DNA of 64,000 nt from Macrostomum hystrix (lineage: Eukaryota; Platyhelminthes; Macrostomidae). Location of the stretch: NCBI GenBank assembly GCA_950097015.1, contig CATNEN010000010.1:1876501-1940500 (forward strand), given 5' to 3'. The notes beneath the pieces are model-generated. The model saw only the letters and a program-made list of their open reading frames with translations, did not search any database and was not told the DNA's origin. Each line of letters begins with the position of its first letter. Position 1 is the stretch's first letter. The position numbers and the translations under genes are program-made. Positions 58,459 to 64,000 of this stretch are shown one piece after another.

Positions 58459-59377
58459 ATGCTTCGATGTCAAGTTGCATTGAGGACTTCCATCAGAGGA
58501 CGACAGTTCGCCACTACCACTGCTCCATCAATTCAGTCGGACCCAGACATGCCTCTGTCTGACATGCCAGATCCATATAAGAAGCCAATAAAGAAGTGTG
58601 TTCTCTGCCAGCAGGATGTGCCACTTGACTACAAGGTGTGTTGCAGTCAAATTTCATAACTAGAAACATTCCAGACTAATAAAAAAGCACCGAACACACT
58701 TCATTCACCCTTAATGCACCCAACCAATTACAATTACAAAGCAACTATCACTTTTCTGCTTCTGATTAATAAAAATTTACCAAATTTACCAAGCCCTTTA
58801 CCTTGGCTCCTGACCAACTAGAAGGCCCAAACCCTATACCTTGGCTCCCAGCCAATCGCAAGACACCACACCCTATACTTCGGCTCTCGAGCAATAACAA
58901 GACACCAAACCTTCTAATCTCAGTTCCCAGGGGATCGCAAAACACTACACTTTTCCTCAACTTCAGACTAATTAAAAGCGCAATCATTTTCTTCCATCCT
59001 AAACTCCCGACCAATCAGAGAATCTAACTGCCATCTCAGCCCCTGACTATCTGCGAATCACAACTCACTAGTCTGCTTCCAACCAATCGCAGAACGCCCG
59101 CCTCCTAAGCCAGTTTTTGTCGCCATACACCGGTCGAGTTTACGGCCGCCACATCACCGGTCTGTGCCAGCCAATGCAGGAGCGAATCAGCGAGCTAATA
59201 GTTAAGTCTCAAAAATTCGGCTACATGTCGCAGAACACCAAGGAGACATTCTTCCTTAGTGACCCGGCCCTGTTTAGAAATCCCCTATCCGGACCCACTG
59301 CTCCAAGGCCGGCCGCTGCCGCGGGTTCCGGTGGGCGTAAGGCACAAACGGATTCGACTAGCGAGCCTGAGAAATAA
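58459..59377 (+). CDS. MRPS18C: mitochondrial small ribosomal subunit protein bS18m
   Basis: Two exons: 58459-58635 (donor gtgtgt) and 59093-59377; 462 nt, 153 residues. A component of the mitochondrial 28S/small ribosomal subunit. Residues 1-30 form a basic Ser/Thr-rich mitochondrial presequence (MLRCQVALRTSIRGRQF). The bS18 core is KKCVLCQQDV, LDYKNARLLSQFLSPYTGRV across the splice junction, then YGRHITGLC. The acceptor at 59093 was chosen because NARLLSQF matches the family; the nearer AG at 59113 would delete it. The C-terminus after FLSDPALF is an extra Pro/Ala/Gly tail. Length and motifs fit MRPS18C rather than the A or B paralogues. Confidence 0.92.
58660..59110. repeat. degenerate 39-bp repeat through the MRPS18C intron
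   Basis: Successive units start ttggctcctgaccaac, ttggctcccagccaatcgca, tcggctctcgagcaat, ctcagttcccaggggatcgc and so on, at about 39-bp steps. The last unit (ttccaaccaatcgcagaacg) contains the 3' splice site and the first bases of exon 2. Confidence 0.75.
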
Positions 59378-59378
59378 A
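59373..59378 (+). terminator. poly(A) signal overlapping the MRPS18C stop codon
   Basis: AATAAA includes the TAA stop (59375-59377), implying a 3' UTR of only about 15-30 nt. Confidence 0.5.
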
Positions 59379-59699
59379 CACGGCATGAAGTATTCTATGA
59401 CTGCTTGCTTTACATAAATCTAGCTTTTAGTATCGTGCTCTTTCTAGTTTTTCCGCGCTCGATTGACGACTTAGCTTGTCATAAGCTCATGCAAAAATAC
59501 AATATGCCCCATGTGGTCATCAGCTTTTCGTGTTTACTAAATTATTGATCTGTTGAAGAATGCGAGTGCATTTTGCTATAAAAATCTTTCAGAAAATTTG
59601 TTTGTTCTTGTTTACTTTGCCATTTTTTTGGCTGGTCTATTCACACCTAAAAGTATGCCGGTGTCTTCTGGGTTTCTGCCCCTTTTTGTTCTCGGAGCG

Positions 59700-60715
59700 A
59701 AAAAAACGCTTTCTAGGGCTCTAACCCTGGATCTTCCGCAAGCCCATTCTTGGGTTTTAACCCTGGAAGTTCCAAAAGTATCTTCTATGGTTCTAACCCT
59801 GGAAGTTCCAAACGTTTCTTCTGTGGTTCTAACCCAGGAAGTTCCAAACGTTTCTTCTGTGGTTCTAACCCAGGAAGTTCCAAATGTTTCTTCTGTGGTT
59901 CTAACCCAGGAAGTTCCAAATGTTTCTTCTGTGGTTCTAACCCAGGAAGTTCCAAATGTTTCTTCTGTGGTTCTAACCCAGGAAGTTCCAAATGTTTCTT
60001 CTGTGGTTCTAACCCAGGAAGTTCCAAATGTTTCTTCTGTGGTTCTAACCCAGGAAGTTCCAAACGTTTCTTCTGTGGTTCTAACCCAGGAAGTTCCAAA
60101 CGTTTCTTCTGTGGTTCTAACCCAGGAAGTTCCAAACGTTTCTTCTGTGGTTCTAACCCAGGAAGTTCCAAATGTTTCTTCTGTGGTTCTAACCCAGGAA
60201 GTTCCAAATGTTTCTTCTGTGGTTCTAACCCAGGAAGTTCCAAACGTTTCTTCTGTGGTTCTAACCCAGGAAGTTCCAAATGTTTCTTCTGTGGTTCTAA
60301 CCCAGGAAGTTCCAAATGTTTCTTCTGTGGTTCTAACCCAGGAAGTTCCAAACGTTTCTTCTGTGGTTCTAACCCAGGAAGTTCCAAATGTTTCTTCTGT
60401 GGTTCTAACCCAGGAAGTTCCAAATGTTTCTTCTGTGGTTCTAACCCAGGAAGTTCCAAACGTTTCTTCTGTGGTTCTAACCCAGGAAGTTCCAAATGTT
60501 TCTTCTGTGGTTCTAACCCAGGAAGTTCCAAATGTTTCTTCTGTGGTTCTAACCCAGGAAGTTCCAAACGTTTCTTCTGTGGTTCTAACCCAGGAAGTTC
60601 CAAATGTTTCTTCTGTGGTTCTAACCCAGGAAGTTCCAAATGTTTCTTCTGTGGTTCTAACCCAGGAAGTTCCAAAAGTGTCTTCTATGGTTCTAACCCT
60701 GGCTGTACTACACCG
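59700..60715. repeat. 36-bp satellite, about 27 copies, with higher-order pattern
   Basis: Unit gttccaaatgtttcttctgt plus ggttctaacccaggaa. Edge units are diverged; the interior is nearly identical except for a C/T site (aaacg or aaatg). Open in several frames on both strands because 36 is a multiple of three. Confidence 0.97.
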
Positions 60716-60719
60716 GTAG

Positions 60720-61795
60720 AATAGTCTGACAGTTTAGATAAAAGCAAAAGACCTTTTTTCAAAATGTGTCTGTGAGCAATGGTCTGTGAGCCTTTACCAT
60801 TGGCTGTCTCGAATGTTGTTGGCAAGTTCAAGAAATGGAAAGAAAATAAATATTCTTGAATTTGACACTTGCCCACAGGGCGCAAACAAACATCTAGATA
60901 GTTTTTGTCTCATAAGGAGAGAAGCTGGATACTAGATGCTATAATTGATGGTCCAGATTTAATAGTTTTCAACTTGATATCAATATAACAAACAGTTGCG
61001 CATTGGTTAGACAAATTGTAAATGATGAGGAACGAGGAAAATCGTCATTTTCACCACACCTGCACATTTGGTGACTTAGCTGCTCAGGCTTAATCGAATG
61101 CTCAAGTTTCTCCTATAATAGTGACGATTTTGTGGATTCTATTTTATCGATATCTATCGCTCAACCTAGCTCGAAAATGAGTTTTCATGTGCAGGCTCCT
61201 TAATGAAGTTCGATCGTTTAAAATAAAAAAATTACGTTTTGAGAAAAAATATGGTTTTATGGGAAAATCTGGCATGACATGTTGCGCGTCATTGCCTTAA
61301 ATAATGAAAAGGGCGAGCTTACATTTGAATATTTCATCTAAGAAAACTTATATGCACTGTGTTCCATCAAAAAAGTTATTTGGCAGAAGAGAACTACAAA
61401 AGATACGCACCGTGTGCGAGCACTTCAGGACGCTCACTGTATACCCTTTTATATAGCTGCTAGTCGCAAGAAAATATCTGCTCATGTCCCACTATTACTT
61501 TTATACTTGTAATAGAAGAGTAATCACATATATAAGTTACTTATGCGAGCGAAAGTTGTATAGCTTTATAGCACATAATAAAAGAAAAGCGAACCGCTTG
61601 TGTGCCATCGAATTCTGATTAAGATTAACCTGGAATAATAAATTTACATAACGCCACGAGCCCACTGGACTAACAAATGTACCTTATTTACTTTGGCCTG
61701 AAGCAGCGCAGGTCAGTGGGTTATTTACCTTAGCTATGCTATATACGATTTTAGAAAATCTAACAGTTGCAATCATAAAATGTGCATCCGCCAGC
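60720..61795. other. intergenic, no recognised feature
   Basis: AT-rich, with no supported ORF or repeat. It lies between the 36-bp satellite and the 3' end of the minus-strand CRAL-TRIO gene, whose poly(A) site I could not place. Confidence 0.5.
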
Positions 61796-61798
61796 CAA

Positions 61799-63639
61799 TT
61801 AACTGACGTCCAGCTTGGTGAAGGTGCCCGCGATGCCCATGCTGGGATCCGCGGTGTCCTCGTACGTCTTCAGGTAGTCCTTGGTGGTCGGCAGCCGCTT
61901 GGACTCGTCCACCTCGATGAGTGCCAGCTTGGCTCGCTCCGCCTGCGCCTCGGCGCTCATGAACTGGACGGCTCGATCGGCTGGAAATACGAGCGTATTC
62001 CAAAGGGGCCATGAGTGCCGCTATTCCAAAAGCGTGTTTTGAGTGTTTTCTGCAGGCCGTTCCGTTAGTGTGTGTTCTAGCCCAGGTTGTTCCACCATCG
62101 TATTCTGATGTACTTATCGTTGTTGCTCCATGATCGTATTTTGATCATGGCTGTTCCGCGACCGTATTTGAAGTTTCGCTCTCAGACTGTTAAGTGTATC
62201 TTCTGTCTTATTTTTATTTAGTGGCCTCTGACCCCTTGAGGCTGAAACTAGATACAAGAACCACTGGACCCTACACGGCCATTTAAGCAGTGGCCATACT
62301 TCTTATATACTAAAACTCGCATTTCGTTGGTGTTTTAATAATTTGCGGTCTATAATTAGAATGGCTAAGGACATGACTTTCTTTAAGCAATTGACCTACC
62401 AAGAAGTTCCGCAATTGGTCGATTCTGGCCACCCATATCCGGTGGCAGCAGCCGCTCAGCTCCGGGCCCCACGGCCTTCTTCAGCTTGCTAAAGTCCGTC
62501 CCACATCGGTAGAGCTGCGTGTTAGAGTTTAGATTGAGTCTTGTTAGTTCTTCATTGTCTGCTGCTGTCTCTCAGAACAATGTCACTTGAGCTCACCCTC
62601 TTGCGCAGCTTCTCCTTGAGGAAGGGCGCAATGATGCGGAACATGATCTCGAAGAAGGCCGGCTCGTGCCAGTACACCAGCGCCTTGGTGCGCACCGGGA
62701 ACGCGTCCTGCCAGTTGCGCATCATCTTGAAGGCCACCCGGGGATTCTCCCAGGCCTGCGTCTGCTTCTTGTTGGCGTTCTTCATGTTCATGATGAACCG
62801 GCAACCGTTGATCTGCACCTTCTCCGGAACCACGATAGTGTCGGCGCTCATGTAGGCAAAGCGCGCCATGTCGTTGAAGGGCAGTCGATCTGGATCATAG
62901 TTATCTGGAAAAGAGCGCAAGCGAGTCTGTGTTTAACAAAATATGTTCTTGTGACTTGTCTGCATCGCCATTCATGGGTTCATGGAGAGCGCGAAAAGTG
63001 CCCATGTTGTACCCGGTAAATAACTCACCCATCGTAGACATGACGACTGCTTCACCATCGTCGTTGTAGCCCAAGAAGATGTTCATTCTGAGTTTAATTT
63101 CGTAAAAAAATATATAATCCTAAATATATGACCATATTATGGTCTGAACGTTAAGGACTGATAGCTTCATCCATACTCACGGCATCTTGAGACATTCCTG
63201 AAGCAGGGGAGAGTCCAGCGGCAGCGGCTCGAACCACTCGGGTGAGCCGCGTGGCGACTTCCGCACGGTGCAGAAATTGTCCAGCAGCTGCTGGGCGCGG
63301 CTCTGGTCAAACTTGGCAGTGCGGAGGAAGCGAAGGAGAAAGGCATCATCTGGATTTAATGGAGACAAGGAATAAAGATTCAGCTATCGTGGCCTTTAAG
63401 AACATAAATTGTTTTTCTTAACCCGTAAAAGGCATTACAACAAAATAATTGAAGCCGACAGGTGTCGCCTTGCCTGTTCGGCAGGTCAGATGCGGCGCGC
63501 TTGTCAGCCAGCGTCTCAGCGAGGCGATGTGCGCCCGCACCTGCTCGGGATTCTCGTGAAGCTCCTTCTGCGCCTTCTTGATGTCCTTCGGATCCACGCC
63601 CTCGTAGTTGTAGACATTTTCACCTTCTGCATCGGCCAT
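61799..63639 (-). CDS. CRAL-TRIO lipid-transfer protein (alpha-tocopherol transfer protein/clavesin-like), 6 exons
   Basis: Exons: 63639-63474, 63349-63181, 63087-63029, 62904-62597, 62514-62400, 61980-61799; 999 nt, 332 residues. Cytosolic carrier of a hydrophobic ligand; the ligand cannot be told from sequence. The N-terminal CRAL-TRIO_N helices end in TDDAFLLRFLRTAKFDQSRA across the first splice junction. The SEC14-type lipid pocket covers NIFLGYNDDG, GCRFIMNMKN, KALVYWHEPAFFEIMFRIIA and PFLKEKLRKRL. Next is LLPPDMGG, the end-of-domain motif equivalent to LPxEYGG, and a tail ending TFTKLDVS. Intron 1 appears to use a GC donor (ACAG then GCAAGG). The start ATG (gccATGgcc-like context on the minus strand) is the only Met before the conserved region. 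Confidence 0.9.
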
Positions 63640-64000
63640 CTTGTTCTAGTTCTAATTAGAGATCTGTGAGAACTTTTTTCTCTACGCTTGGCAGTGAGTG
63701 AGAGTCTCGTGTTGACAGCGCCCGATCCTGGCCGTGGTGGAGCTGCGGAGGGCAGTTTATTTTATTTTCTCCCGTCTCTCCTCGCTAACCGTTTCTGTTT
63801 TTAGTGGCCCTATCAGCTAGCAGTCTCGCACGGCGCATTGTGTCTGTTCTGCTTCTCACCAACCCCTTCCCGCTCAGTCCCTTCTCTCCTCCCAGTCTCT
63901 GAGTATATCCACTTCAGCTATTATTGTGTTGTAACTACAGTACATTGATATAGGCATAACTAACTGCGCCTTCGCTGTGTAAATTCTGTGGGGTGCTTCG
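63640..64000. other. upstream region of the CRAL-TRIO gene
   Basis: Should contain the promoter and 5' UTR of the minus-strand CRAL-TRIO gene. No TATA box or other site is clear. Confidence 0.4.

Noticed and set aside
59553-60724. Three overlapping long frames (388, 324 and 296 codons) with 12-residue repeats
   Set aside because: They are the same 36-bp satellite read in different frames and strands. None has a conserved domain, and mutual overlap argues for period artefact.

Overview
This window is nuclear DNA of an invertebrate animal. Genes are split by GT-AG introns (and one likely GC-AG intron). There is no bacterial-type gene organisation. The recognisable proteins are animal ones: a heme-type soluble guanylate cyclase, the mitochondrial ETFB lysine methyltransferase, mitochondrial ribosomal protein bS18m and a CRAL-TRIO lipid carrier. 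I cannot name the species. The most striking global property is the density of tandem repeats: about twenty separate minisatellites with unit lengths of 10 to 53 bp, several of them touching splice sites.

Layout. 1-1640 is AT-rich and featureless. 1792-18100 (+) is an 18-exon gene for a secreted acidic calcium-binding-type protein of about 2041 residues, built from roughly 60 DxDGDGIPD (thrombospondin type 3-like) motifs. Fifteen consecutive introns are all phase 1, and four exons are exactly 75 bp. Its large intron 7 carries a deleted mariner transposon with long terminal inverted repeats. 18.7-20.8 kb holds a 20-bp satellite and no gene. 20804-21940 (-) is a one-exon gene for a single-pass membrane protein with a long disordered tail. 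22-26.6 kb is GC-richer, without a recognisable gene. 26.7-30 kb is three 20-bp satellites. 30.15-33.53 kb (-) is a broken non-LTR retrotransposon whose ORF1 seeded a 44-bp minisatellite. 33877-34314 (+) is a small membrane protein with a YPQQ-repeat tail. 35.6-37 kb is a 21-bp satellite. Two identical tRNA-Gln(CUG) genes lie at 39.5-39.8 kb (-).

The right-hand part is gene-rich. 40936-47757 (-) is an 11-exon beta2-like/atypical soluble guanylate cyclase of 678 residues. 50431-51471 (-) is ETFBKMT. 53.0-55.6 kb is a decayed LTR retrotransposon. 56.6-57.4 kb is an inverted-repeat element and 57906-58312 a hAT-like MITE. 58459-59377 (+) is MRPS18C. 59.7-60.7 kb is a 36-bp satellite with higher-order structure. 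61799-63639 (-) is a 6-exon CRAL-TRIO protein.

The genes do not form a pathway. For the four multi-exon genes whose ends are both resolved I assembled exon chains by hand, and each total length is divisible by three (6126, 2037, 462 and 999 nt), which supports the models. The most notable signals are: (1) the guanylate cyclase intron in which the exon's own 5' splice site has been tandemly amplified about 38 times; (2) the symmetric-exon architecture of the DxDGDGIPD gene; (3) a minisatellite born from retrotransposon coding sequence. All exon boundaries are inferred from reading frame and splice consensus, without transcript data.
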